This document shows positions 49,874 to 57,823 of a stretch of DNA of 64,000 nt, in pieces. Source of the stretch: Limnohabitans sp. Bal53 (GTDB lineage Bacteria > Pseudomonadota > Gammaproteobacteria > Burkholderiales > Burkholderiaceae_C); NCBI RefSeq assembly GCF_003063355.1, contig NZ_NESH01000005.1:233268-297267 (forward strand), written 5' to 3'. Positions within the stretch are counted from its first letter, which is position 1; each line of letters opens with the position of its first letter. The notes below the pieces were generated by a model, which worked only from the letters and a program-made list of their open reading frames with translations, had not been told where the DNA came from and made no database searches. The translations under genes were made by a program, and so were the position numbers.

Positions 49874-50812
49874 ATGAAGAGGTATTGGCGCGTGCTGGCC
49901 CTGACCGCTTTGACGCTGCTGTCCCTGTGGTTGTGGACACCCGATGTGCCGCGCGCCACTTTAGAGGCCCGTTACCTCGCCGAACCCAACGACCTGCGCC
50001 GCGTGGGCCTGTGGCAGTTGCATGTGCGCGACAGCGGTCCGCCAGTTACCCAGCAAGGCCCCCAGTCGAATGCCCCAGCGGTGGTTTTGTTGCACGGCTT
50101 TGGTTCGAGCTTGCAGACTTGGGACGCCTGGGCCCAGGGGCTGGCCGCCACGCACCGCGTGATCCGCATCGACTTGCCCGGCAGTGGCCTGAGCCCGCCC
50201 GATCCGGCGCACGACTACCGCGACGCGCGCAGCTTGCAATTGCTGATCGCCTTGCTGGACGACTTGGGCCTGTCCCGTGCCAGCTTGGTGGGCCATTCCA
50301 TGGGCGGGCGCATCGCCTGGACCTTTGCCGCCAAGTTCCCCGGGCGAACCGACAAACTGGTGCTGCTGGCCCCCGATGGCTATGCCAGCTTCGGTTTTGA
50401 ATACGGCAAAGCCATGGAGGTGCCCGCCACGCTGGGCCTGATGCGCCATGTGCTGCCCAAGCCCTTGCTGCGCATGAACCTGCAAGCAGCCTATGCCCAG
50501 CCTCAGGCGCTGAGTGATGCCGTGACCACGCGCTACCACGATTTGATTTTGGCCCCCGGCGCGCGCCAGGCCATGCTCGACCGCTTGGAACAAACCGTGC
50601 TGCAAGAGCCCGGGCCCTTGCTTCGCCAGATACAAGCGCCCACCTTGCTGGTTTGGGGAGAGGCCGATGCCATGATCCCTGTGGGCAATGCCAGCGATTA
50701 CCTGCAAGCCATCACCGGCAGCCGTTTGGTGTCTTGGCCGAATGTCGGTCATTTGCCGCAAGAAGAAGCGGCCCAGGCATCGCTGCAAGCGGTGAAGGAT
50801 TTTTTGCGCTGA
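49874..50812 (+). CDS. Membrane-anchored alpha/beta hydrolase
   Basis: A 312-residue hydrolase with an N-terminal signal anchor (LALTALTLLSLWLW). The fold's motifs are VLLHGFGSSLQTWD (oxyanion region), the nucleophile Ser in VGHSMGGRIAW, Asp in WGEADAMIP and His in VGHLPQEE, a complete triad. It lies 34 bp after the 59-residue gene in the bchG operon and converges on bchO, another hydrolase of the PGC, but does not carry BchO hallmarks. The substrate is unknown; an ester or lipid near the membrane is a guess. An in-frame TTG at 49865 is an alternative start. Confidence 0.8.
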   Translation: MKRYWRVLALTALTLLSLWLWTPDVPRATLEARYLAEPNDLRRVGLWQLHVRDSGPPVTQQGPQSNAPAVVLLHGFGSSLQTWDAWAQGLAATHRVIRIDLPGSGLSPPDPAHDYRDARSLQLLIALLDDLGLSRASLVGHSMGGRIAWTFAAKFPGRTDKLVLLAPDGYASFGFEYGKAMEVPATLGLMRHVLPKPLLRMNLQAAYAQPQALSDAVTTRYHDLILAPGARQAMLDRLEQTVLQEPGPLLRQIQAPTLLVWGEADAMIPVGNASDYLQAITGSRLVSWPNVGHLPQEEAAQASLQAVKDFLR

Positions 50813-50836
50813 ACGACCCGGACGAGGACGGTCTGC

Positions 50837-51736
50837 TCAGGCTTGGGAAGGGTCCACACCACACCAACGCAGAATTTGTAAAGCCGTGCCCACTGGGTCC
50901 TGCTCATGGGCCAGATGGCCCAGTCCCGCTTGAATGTGCAACCGCGCTTGTGGCAAGCGCTGGCAGGCGTCGTCGGCCAAAGCTGGGGGCACGGTCTGGT
51001 CTTGTGCGCCGATGTGCATGAACACCGGGTTGCGGATGTTGTTCAGGCGTGCAGCCAGGGGCTTGAGTCGCCAGGCCGCCATCATCGACAGCACGCCGTG
51101 CACATGGCCTGAGTCGCTGAGCACGCGGGTGTAAAGATCCATCCCTTGCGCGTCGAGCGTGGAGCCGGTGCGTGCGATCCACTCGGCCACTGCACCCGGT
51201 TTGGCGGCCATTTTGGCCGTGGCCCAGGCTGAGAGCGGGTTGAGTGCGGCCAGTTTGGCCGCAGGTCCAAACAGCCAAGAGGCCACGCCGGGCAAGGGCA
51301 GCCAGGCTGGGTTCAGGCCGATCAGGGTGCTGCGCGAGGCGCTGCCAAAGTGCAGTGCCATGTGTGCGGCAATCGCCGCGCCAGCCGAGTGGCCCACGAT
51401 GACCTGAGGGGTGAGGTTCAGTTGCAGCATCAGTGCGCGCAAGCCTTCGGCCATGCCGGGCAGCGACAGCGCGCCTTCTGGACCTCGGCTGGTGAAAGCG
51501 TGGCCGGGCAGATCGGGCGCGACCACGGTGAAATGCTGGGACAGCGCGGGCAGCAAGCCTCGCCAGCTGAAGTTGCCAGAGCCTGTGCCGTGCAAAAGCA
51601 GCATGCAGGGGCCTTGGCCAACTTGCTGCACATGCCACTGGATGCCGCCCGCTTGCACAAAGCGGCTGTGCGCAGTGTGCGGCCAATGGGCTCGGTGCGC
51701 TGACCAATCCATGCTCGGGTAAAAGCTTTCAAACAT
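50837..51736 (-). CDS. bchO: BchO-type alpha/beta hydrolase
   Basis: A 299-residue hydrolase of the bchIDO operon. SRFVQAGGIQWHVQQVGQGP, LLLHGTGSGNFSWRGLLPAL, VVAPDLPGHAFT and the nucleophile motif VGHSAGAAIAAHM are the BchO signature; the catalytic His is in GLGHLAHEQDP. It is linked genetically to Mg-chelatase, but its reaction is not settled. It starts 6 bp after bchD. Confidence 0.92.
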   Translation of the reverse strand: MFESFYPSMDWSAHRAHWPHTAHSRFVQAGGIQWHVQQVGQGPCMLLLHGTGSGNFSWRGLLPALSQHFTVVAPDLPGHAFTSRGPEGALSLPGMAEGLRALMLQLNLTPQVIVGHSAGAAIAAHMALHFGSASRSTLIGLNPAWLPLPGVASWLFGPAAKLAALNPLSAWATAKMAAKPGAVAEWIARTGSTLDAQGMDLYTRVLSDSGHVHGVLSMMAAWRLKPLAARLNNIRNPVFMHIGAQDQTVPPALADDACQRLPQARLHIQAGLGHLAHEQDPVGTALQILRWCGVDPSQA

Positions 51737-51742
51737 GGCGGC

Positions 51743-53620
51743 TCAAGCATGCGGGCTGCGCACCCGCTCGATGGCGTGGGCCATGCGCTGCGACTGCACC
51801 TGCGGCATGGGCAGGTAGCTCGCGTCCATGGTGGTGGCCAGTTGCTGCGCTTGCGCATCAGGCTGCATCGAGGTGTCGATCCACAAGGCGCGGTGGCCGC
51901 TGGCGCGCCACTGCTCGCCCCAGCTTTGCGCGTCCAGTTGCGCTTGGGCGCGGCCACCCAGGCCTTGCAGGGTCACGTTGGCGCGGCCGTCGCTGAGCAC
52001 CACCAAAATGGGCGTGACGCCTTGACGTTGCAACTGCGCCGCTTGTTCGTGTGCCATTTTCAGGGCCAGCGCCAAGGGCGTGCCGCCACCACCGGGCAGG
52101 CCGGTCATGGCGCGTTTGGCGCGCACCAGCGAGCGTGTCATGGGCAGCAGCAGCTGCGCTTGCGCCCCCCGAAACGCCACGATGCACACGCTGTCGCGCC
52201 GGGCATAAGACTGTTGCAGCAACAACTCGACCGCGCCTTTGGCTTCGGCCAAGCGCTGCAGCGCGGCCGAGCCCGAAGCGTCGAGCGCCAAGATCAGGCA
52301 GCTGGAGGCGCGCTGCTGGTAGCGTTGGATGTGAAAGTCCTCGGCGCGGATCGCCACGCGGCCGGTGCTGTGCGCTTGCCGCAAACGCTGTTTGGGCGCG
52401 GCGGCGCGCAAGGTGGCCAGCACATGCAGGCGCGCCTGACCGCCGGGTCTGCCTGGGCGTGGGGGCAGGGGGCGACCGCGCTGGGAGCCTGCGCGGGTTT
52501 GGCCGCTGCGCCCCGAGGTGTTGTGGCTGGCCGCGCCTTGGCGTGTCATCAGTGCGTCCAGCATGTGCGGCGGCAAGCTGGCCAGGGCCGCTGCGACCAT
52601 CATCTCTTGCAGGTCTTCGGCACTTGGTTCAGGGTTCTGTTCGGGTGGAGGGGCGGTGTCCGGGTCCTTGTCTTTTTCAGCGTCGTTCTCAGGCGCTTGA
52701 TCGGCATTTTCCGGCGGCTCTGGTGTCTCTGGCGGCGGTGTGGCGTCTTCCGGTGGTGCAGGTTCTGATTCTTGTGCAGACGGCTCGGCTGGCCACTGCG
52801 TGGCGCGTGGCGCGAGCACGCAGCGCGCCGCATAGCCCAGATCGTCGGCGTCCAGCGTGCTGCGCCCGTTCAGCGCCGCATGGCCGCAGGCCACGCGCAG
52901 CGCCAAGCTGGGCACGCGCAAAGAGCCAATGCCCAGGCCCAAAGCGGCGGCGCAGAGCGCTTGCATGTGCTCGTCGCTCGCTTGCACTTGTGGCAACAGC
53001 TCGCGGGCACGGGCCAATGCGCCGGGGCTCAGGCGAATCTGCAAGCCATCCGATTCGCTGTCGCCCTGCCAAGCCGCGTGGATGTCGCTGGGCGAGAGTT
53101 CGTGCAGGTCCAGCCACACGCCCAGGCGCTCGGCCAAGGCCGCGCCCACGCCCGGTTCGTCGGGCAAGGATTCGTCGAGCGCCACCACGCCAAAGCGGGT
53201 GGGGGAGGGGGCTGCGCTGTGACGGGTTGGCGGCACCTGGCCTTGCTCCAGCGCTTGCACCAAAGGCGCGAGCAGGGCGGGCGACAGGCGCTCGGCCATG
53301 GGCAGGCACACCAGACCTTGGTCGGCCTGTTGCAGCAAGCCTGCTTGCAGGTGCAGTTGCCCGGTTTGCAGGGTGTGGGCCAGGTCGATGCCGCCCAGCA
53401 GCCGCTCGCTGTCCACCGAGCCGGGCACTTTGACCAAGCCAATGCCCAGCCCCGCCAGCGCTTGCAGCCAGCGCTCGCGCACCGGCCCGTGAGGTGCGCG
53501 TAAGCACACACCGCCAAAGCCAAAGGGGTAGAGCTGCAACAGTTGCAGCGCCGTCAGCGCATCGTTCCAGCGCTCCATGGGATCAGCGGGTGTAGGCAGT
53601 GGAGGGGCTTGACGGGTCAT
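51743..53620 (-). CDS. bchD: Magnesium chelatase subunit BchD
   Basis: A 625-residue AAA+/integrin-type subunit bridging BchI and BchH. The N-terminal AAA+-like half lacks a true Walker A, as usual. A long Pro/Glu/Asp linker covers about residues 280-350. The C-terminal VWA domain has the MIDAS start LALDASGSAALQRL and LPGGGGTPLALAL. The ATG at 53620 is taken; the open frame further upstream crosses a repeat and bchI and is not coding. Confidence 0.93.
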   Translation of the reverse strand: MTRQAPPLPTPADPMERWNDALTALQLLQLYPFGFGGVCLRAPHGPVRERWLQALAGLGIGLVKVPGSVDSERLLGGIDLAHTLQTGQLHLQAGLLQQADQGLVCLPMAERLSPALLAPLVQALEQGQVPPTRHSAAPSPTRFGVVALDESLPDEPGVGAALAERLGVWLDLHELSPSDIHAAWQGDSESDGLQIRLSPGALARARELLPQVQASDEHMQALCAAALGLGIGSLRVPSLALRVACGHAALNGRSTLDADDLGYAARCVLAPRATQWPAEPSAQESEPAPPEDATPPPETPEPPENADQAPENDAEKDKDPDTAPPPEQNPEPSAEDLQEMMVAAALASLPPHMLDALMTRQGAASHNTSGRSGQTRAGSQRGRPLPPRPGRPGGQARLHVLATLRAAAPKQRLRQAHSTGRVAIRAEDFHIQRYQQRASSCLILALDASGSAALQRLAEAKGAVELLLQQSYARRDSVCIVAFRGAQAQLLLPMTRSLVRAKRAMTGLPGGGGTPLALALKMAHEQAAQLQRQGVTPILVVLSDGRANVTLQGLGGRAQAQLDAQSWGEQWRASGHRALWIDTSMQPDAQAQQLATTMDASYLPMPQVQSQRMAHAIERVRSPHA

Positions 53621-53670
53621 GTCAGGGCTGAACGGCGGATGTGCAGGAAATTGGCCCTCTGAGGGGGGGG

Positions 53671-53714
53671 CGTGGGCTGCAAGGGCCGATCGCGGCGAGG
53701 ACGCCGCTCCTACA
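53671..53714 (-). repeat. REP-like repeat between bchI and bchD
   Basis: Read on the minus strand it starts TGTAGGAGC, carries the hairpin GCGGCG-TCCT-CGCCGC and continues GATCGG. It shares the head and the GAT after the palindrome with the copies at 6985 and 7065. It splits an operon that is usually contiguous. Confidence 0.65.
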
Positions 53715-53754
53715 GGGAAATGGCCGTGCAAACATGGGGTGCTGGATCTGCAGC

Positions 53755-54780
53755 TCAGGCGGCCAGCACTTCTTGCAAGCTGCGCTGCACGCGCGCGCCC
53801 GAGTCGGTGTCGTCCAGCGGGTTGCGGCGCAGCCGGTGGCGCAGGGCCAGCGGGGCCATGCTTTGCAGGTGCTCGGCCTTCACCGCCTTGTGGCCTTGCA
53901 GCGCGGCATACGCCCGTGTGGCGCGCAGCAGCGTGAGTTCGGCGCGCAGGCCGTCGGTACCCAGCTGCTGGCACAGGCGGGCGCACAGCATCAGCATGTC
54001 GTCGCTCACCTCGACCTCGTCCAACAAGTCGCGCGCTTTGAGGATGCGTTTTTGCAGCTTCTGGTTGTCCTTGTGCCACAGCGCCTTGAAGGCCTCTGGG
54101 TCTTTGTCGAAGGCGTCGCGGCGTTTGATGATGCTCACGCGCAGCGCCAGGTCTTGTGGTGTGCGCACCTGCACCGACAGGCCAAAACGGTCCAGCAGCT
54201 GCGGGCGCAGCTCACCTTCTTCGGGGTTACCGCTGCCCACCAGCACAAAGCGGGCGGGGTGGCGCACGCTCAGGCCTTCGCGCTCGACCAGGTTCTCGCC
54301 CGAGGCGGCCACGTCGATCAGCAGGTCCACCAGGTGGTCGTCGAGCAGGTTGACCTCGTCGATGTACAAAAAGCCCCGGTGCGCCTGGGCCAGCAAGCCG
54401 GGGGCAAAAGACTTGACGCCTTGAGACAGGGCTTTTTCCAGATCAAGCGCGCCGACCACGCGGTCTTCGGTCGCGCCCAACGGCAGGTCAACCACGGCGA
54501 CAGGCTGTTTTTCGGTCACGACTTTGGCTTTGGGATCGCGTGCCTGGCAGACCGGGCAGGCGCCTGCGGGTTTGGCCGGGTCGCAGCGGTAGGGGCAGCC
54601 TTTGACGACCGATATTGGGGGCAGCAGGTCGGCCAAGGCGCGCACGGCGGTGGATTTGCCAGTGCCCCGGTCGCCCAAGACCAACACACCGCCAATGCTG
54701 GGGTCGACTGCCACCACCTGGATGGCGAGGGTCATTTCATCTTGACCAACGATGGCCGCAAAAGGGAAGGTCAATGCCAT
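53755..54780 (-). CDS. bchI: Magnesium chelatase ATPase subunit BchI
   Basis: A 341-residue AAA+ ATPase. Walker A GDRGTGKST (residues 36-44), Walker B GFLYIDEVNLLDDHLVD, and FVLVGSGNPEEGELRPQLLD (sensor region) are intact. It forms a hexamer that drives Mg insertion by BchH together with BchD. The gene starts the bchI-bchD-bchO operon behind a PpsR-type site. Confidence 0.97.
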   Translation of the reverse strand: MALTFPFAAIVGQDEMTLAIQVVAVDPSIGGVLVLGDRGTGKSTAVRALADLLPPISVVKGCPYRCDPAKPAGACPVCQARDPKAKVVTEKQPVAVVDLPLGATEDRVVGALDLEKALSQGVKSFAPGLLAQAHRGFLYIDEVNLLDDHLVDLLIDVAASGENLVEREGLSVRHPARFVLVGSGNPEEGELRPQLLDRFGLSVQVRTPQDLALRVSIIKRRDAFDKDPEAFKALWHKDNQKLQKRILKARDLLDEVEVSDDMLMLCARLCQQLGTDGLRAELTLLRATRAYAALQGHKAVKAEHLQSMAPLALRHRLRRNPLDDTDSGARVQRSLQEVLAA

Positions 54781-55101
54781 GGGGCGTTCCGCAAAACTGA
54801 TCTCAGTCCATCATCCAAAAGACGCGGCAAAGTGTCAAGTTAAATTTACACCCTAAATTTGCTTTTGGGTTGAAATTTTGTGTGCAGCGCTGCCCTGGGT
54901 GTCGGTTTCAGCTTGGCTCTCAGGCTTAAAGCCCTTAAGCGCAGTCAAGCTTTCTCACGCTCTGGCACTGCGCCATGGTTTGGCGCCTGAGGTGTTGCGG
55001 GTCGGGGCCGCGCTGGCGCTGGCGCTGGCCTGGGGATGCAGGCCAGCAGGCGAATCATTGGGGGCTGATTGAGCCGGACAGCCACCGTCAACAGGACTGG
55101 C
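54781..55101. other. Intergenic region upstream of bchI
   Basis: Holds the bchI promoter region with a PpsR-type site at 54833. The rest contains a weak rightward frame (GTG 54878 to 55072, 64 codons, with a hydrophobic Ala/Leu stretch) that I cannot support as a gene. GCGCTG is repeated three times near 55010-55030. Nothing else was seen. Confidence 0.4.
54833..54850. promoter_or_regulatory. PpsR/CrtJ-type site upstream of bchI
   Basis: TGTCAAGTTAAATTTACA fits TGT-N12-ACA, with one arm less perfect (TTTACA). It ends 70 bp before the bchI ATG on the minus strand; TTGACA of the minus strand overlaps it. Confidence 0.7.
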
Positions 55102-55692
55102 TCAGCTGGCGCGGATCAAAGGCATCACGCCGACCAGCCACACATGCAGGCCGCCCATGAAAAAAGCTGCCCAAACACCGGTGCCGATCACCACGGCCAA
55201 AGCCGTGCCCAGCCATTTGCCCTCAGGTGCGCTGTGCAGGCTTTGGCGGTCCCGCTTGCGGGCGGCTCGGAACACCAGCACCGACCAAACGAGGAAACCA
55301 CCGAACAAAACCACATCGGCCAGGTTGCCGTTGATCAGCAAATGGCCCAAGGCCCAAACCTTGACCGACAAAGTCATGGGGTGGCGCAGTTTGGCCTTGA
55401 TGTGGTTGCCAGGAATGTAAGCAGCCACCAAGAAAATCATGGCCGCCCACATCAACAAAATGGTGGCGTTTTGCAGGCCGCGTGGTGGCGACCACAGCAC
55501 CACAGGGTCCAGGCGTGCCTGGCCGTAGCCATGCACCAACAAATACAGACCGAGCACCGCAACCGCCGCATAAACCGCCTTGAAACCCAGCGGGCCCCAG
55601 CGGGCGATGCTGTTTTGGCGCACCTGCGGGGCCAAGCTTTGCAAGGAATGAATGCCCAAAAAGAGGACCAATCCGATGAGCAGTTGCAGCAT
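55102..55692 (-). CDS. NnrU family integral membrane protein
   Basis: A 196-residue protein with about six hydrophobic helices. The conserved family part is PGNHIKAKLRHPMTLSVKVWALGHLLINGNLADVVLFG, with the HP and H residues that bind haem in related proteins. NnrU is named from denitrification clusters, and the plant 15-cis-zeta-carotene isomerase Z-ISO belongs to the same family. The ATG at 55692 is preferred because the conserved part begins there; an extension to 55767 would run through the regulatory sites. PpsR-type palindromes lie directly upstream. Confidence 0.87.
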   Translation of the reverse strand: MLQLLIGLVLFLGIHSLQSLAPQVRQNSIARWGPLGFKAVYAAVAVLGLYLLVHGYGQARLDPVVLWSPPRGLQNATILLMWAAMIFLVAAYIPGNHIKAKLRHPMTLSVKVWALGHLLINGNLADVVLFGGFLVWSVLVFRAARKRDRQSLHSAPEGKWLGTALAVVIGTGVWAAFFMGGLHVWLVGVMPLIRAS

Positions 55693-55716
55693 GTCAAAAC
55701 CCTTGTGTCTGGTGCG

Positions 55717-55742
55717 TGTCAAAACAAGGCTGCATTTTGACA
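55717..55742. promoter_or_regulatory. Wide palindrome upstream of the NnrU gene
   Basis: TGTCAAAA-N10-TTTTGACA, perfect 8-bp arms. The arms look like PpsR half-sites but are one turn further apart (N20 between TGT and ACA instead of N12). Confidence 0.6.
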
Positions 55743-55748
55743 TGCCCC

Positions 55749-55766
55749 TGTCCATCGCGGTTGACA
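55749..55766. promoter_or_regulatory. PpsR/CrtJ-type site upstream of the NnrU gene
   Basis: TGTCCATCGCGGTTGACA fits TGT-N12-ACA with one mismatch in the extended arm (TGTCC). It lies six bases beyond the wide palindrome. Confidence 0.65.
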
Positions 55767-55889
55767 TTCAAAAGCCGGGGCTTTCCTGTGTGATTTGCTC
55801 AAGTATCGCGCGCCGCATGACAAAGTGACTGATGTGGCGCACAATGAACTGTTCAGTATTTTCTGACGGTCTCTTCCAAGGAGTCTTCT

Positions 55890-56216
55890 ATGTCCCGTTT
55901 TTCTTCTATGGCATCTACCCGCCGTGTGTTCATGATGCAAGTGGCCACGGCCGCTACCGCCGCTCTGGCCGTGAGCGAAGCTTCTGCTCAGGCCATGGTC
56001 GATGAAAAAGCCCCCCAAGCCGTGGGCTTGGCCTATAAAGCCGACGCCAGCAAGGTTGACAAAGCCAAGAACCCCAAGTTCGCCGCCGGTGCCAATTGCG
56101 CCAACTGCGCCCTGTTCCAGGGCAAGGCCGGTGCGGCAGCGGGCGGTTGCCCCTTGTTTGCTGGCAAGCAAGTGGCCGCTAAAGGCTGGTGCTCTGCATA
56201 CGCCAAAAAGGCTTGA
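55890..56216 (+). CDS. High-potential iron-sulfur protein (HiPIP)
   Basis: A 108-residue precursor of a small periplasmic [4Fe-4S] electron carrier. A twin-arginine signal (STRRVFMMQ, then a hydrophobic Ala-rich stretch to about residue 34) means folded export by Tat. The mature part has Cys70, Cys73, Cys87 and Cys101 (CX2C-X13-C-X13-C), as in HiPIPs. In several purple bacteria HiPIP is the direct donor to the PufC tetraheme subunit. AAGGAG precedes the ATG, and two hairpins, the second a terminator, follow. Confidence 0.95.
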   Translation: MSRFSSMASTRRVFMMQVATAATAALAVSEASAQAMVDEKAPQAVGLAYKADASKVDKAKNPKFAAGANCANCALFQGKAGAAAGGCPLFAGKQVAAKGWCSAYAKKA

Positions 56217-56256
56217 TGCGCGAAGCAGCGGCAGGCTAAGACCTGCCGTGACCTCC

Positions 56257-56283
56257 AAAAACCGCCTTCGGGCGGTTTTTTTT
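56257..56283 (+). terminator. Rho-independent terminator after HiPIP
   Basis: AAAAACCGCC-TTCG-GGCGGTTTTT plus three more T: a 10-bp stem with a UUCG loop and a T8 run. A smaller hairpin, GGCAGG-N6-CCTGCC, lies just upstream at 56230-56247. Confidence 0.9.
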
Positions 56284-56356
56284 CGGCCATTTCCGATCTC
56301 AAACTCAGGGCATACCCTGATTTACCAGTCTGAGTGAAGGCTTTGAACACACAAAG

Positions 56357-56374
56357 TGTCAATCCATCGTTACA
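56357..56374. promoter_or_regulatory. PpsR/CrtJ-type site upstream of ccmA
   Basis: TGTCAATCCATCGTTACA fits TGT-N12-ACA (one arm GTTACA). It ends 36 bp before the ccmA ATG. Confidence 0.65.
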
Positions 56375-56410
56375 CTTTGCCTTGTCTTCAACCGACCGGA
56401 AAGCCCTTTT

Positions 56411-57088
56411 ATGGCGTCTTGGGTGCTCAAAGCGATGGACCTGGCCTGCCAAAAGGCCCAGCGGACCTTGTTCGAGGGCGTGAGCTTTTCCGTTCCCGAA
56501 GGCAGCTGGCTGCACATTGAAGGCGGCAACGGCTGCGGCAAGACCAGTTTGCTGCGCATCCTGTGTGGCCTGTCCCCGGCAGCACGCGGCCAAGTGCTTT
56601 GGCCTTCTTCCTCGCAGTCCCCACTCCCGCGCCCCGACCGTTCGGTCCTGCATTACATCGGCCACGCCTTGGGCCTCAAGCCCGACCTCACCGCTTGGGA
56701 AAACCTGTGCGCTGATGCCCAAATCAGTGGCTTGGCGCTCAGCCGCGAGAAGGCGGTGCAAGCCTTGGCCGAGCAGGGCCTGCGAAGCCGTGCCCACCTG
56801 CCCGTGCGGGTTTTGTCACAAGGCCAGAGGCAGGGTGTGGCTTTGGCGCGATTGCGCAACAGCCCGGCGCGGTTGTGGGTCTTGGACGAGCCTTTGGTGG
56901 GTTTGGATGCGCAGGCCACCGCCACGGCCCGTGCCTTGCTGCAGTCGCATGTCGACGCGGGCGGTGCTGTGGTCATGACCAGCCACCACGCTGTGGGCCT
57001 GCAAGGCCAGGGTGCGCAGCTGCACCTGGGTCGTGGGCGTGGCGGCGAGACCGTCTTAGAGATGGCCAGCGAGACGGGCCACGCATGA
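56411..57088 (+). CDS. ccmA: Cytochrome c maturation ATPase CcmA
   Basis: The 225-residue ABC ATPase of the CcmABCD haem-handling complex. Walker A GGNGCGKTSLLR, signature RVLSQGQRQ, Walker B LWVLDEPLVGLD and the H-loop region MTSHH are present. It powers release of holo-CcmE. It is the first gene of the complete ccmA-I operon and overlaps ccmB by 4 bp. Confidence 0.95.
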   Translation: MASWVLKAMDLACQKAQRTLFEGVSFSVPEGSWLHIEGGNGCGKTSLLRILCGLSPAARGQVLWPSSSQSPLPRPDRSVLHYIGHALGLKPDLTAWENLCADAQISGLALSREKAVQALAEQGLRSRAHLPVRVLSQGQRQGVALARLRNSPARLWVLDEPLVGLDAQATATARALLQSHVDAGGAVVMTSHHAVGLQGQGAQLHLGRGRGGETVLEMASETGHA

Positions 57089-57810
57089 ACACTTCGGCCA
57101 TGACTGTCCCGATCCTCGCACATGGGCTCGCGCGGCCCAGCCCTTGGCAAGCCATGGGTGGCGTGCTGCGGCGCGACTTGCGTCTGGCTCTGCGGCGCAA
57201 GGCCGAGTGGTTGGGGGCGGTGTTTTTCTTTGTGTTGGTGGCGGCTTTGTTTCCGCTGGCCATCGGCCCTGAGCCAACCACTTTGCGCCTGATCGGGCCC
57301 GGGGTGTTGTGGGTGGCGGCCTTGCTGGCGAGCATGCTGAGCCTGGGCCGTTTGTTCGACGCCGACCACCAAGACGGCAGCTTGGAGCAAATGGCCTTGT
57401 CGGCTGCGCCCCTGCCTTGGCTGGTCAGCGCCAAGCTGCTGGCGCATTGGTTGATCTCGGGCTTGCCCTTGGTGCTGCTGTCGCCGCTCTTGGGACTGCA
57501 GTTGGGTCTGGGTCCAGAGGCTTTGGGCATGCTGGCGCTGACGCTCTTGATCGGCACGCCGGTGCTGTCACTGTTGGGCGCGATCGGCGCGGCCCTTACC
57601 TTGGGCGTGCGCGGCGGCGGGGTGCTGCAATCGCTTTTGCTGTTGCCTTTGTATGTGCCGGTCCTGGTGTTCGGCACCGGCGCGGTCGATGCGCAGATGC
57701 GCGGCCTTGGGGCCGAGGCGCATGTGTCTATTTTGTTGGCGCTCTTGTTGGCTTCTGCGGCGCTCAGCCCCTGGGCTTGTGCAGCGGCTTTGCGCTTGGC
57801 GTTGGAATGA
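57085..57810 (+). CDS. ccmB: Haem exporter membrane protein CcmB
   Basis: A 241-residue permease with six helices. LRRDLRLALRRKAEWLGAVFFF at the N terminus and FDADHQDGSLEQM in the first loop are the CcmB signatures. The start at 57085 gives the ATGA overlap with ccmA; the longer open frame inside ccmA is not coding. Confidence 0.94.
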   Translation: MNTSAMTVPILAHGLARPSPWQAMGGVLRRDLRLALRRKAEWLGAVFFFVLVAALFPLAIGPEPTTLRLIGPGVLWVAALLASMLSLGRLFDADHQDGSLEQMALSAAPLPWLVSAKLLAHWLISGLPLVLLSPLLGLQLGLGPEALGMLALTLLIGTPVLSLLGAIGAALTLGVRGGGVLQSLLLLPLYVPVLVFGTGAVDAQMRGLGAEAHVSILLALLLASAALSPWACAAALRLALE

Positions 57811-57823
57811 AGAGGAACGGTTC

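Noticed and set aside
54878..55072. 64-codon GTG-started ORF upstream of bchI
   Set aside because: No ribosome site, no family resemblance, and a simple GCGCTG repeat explains its hydrophobic part.
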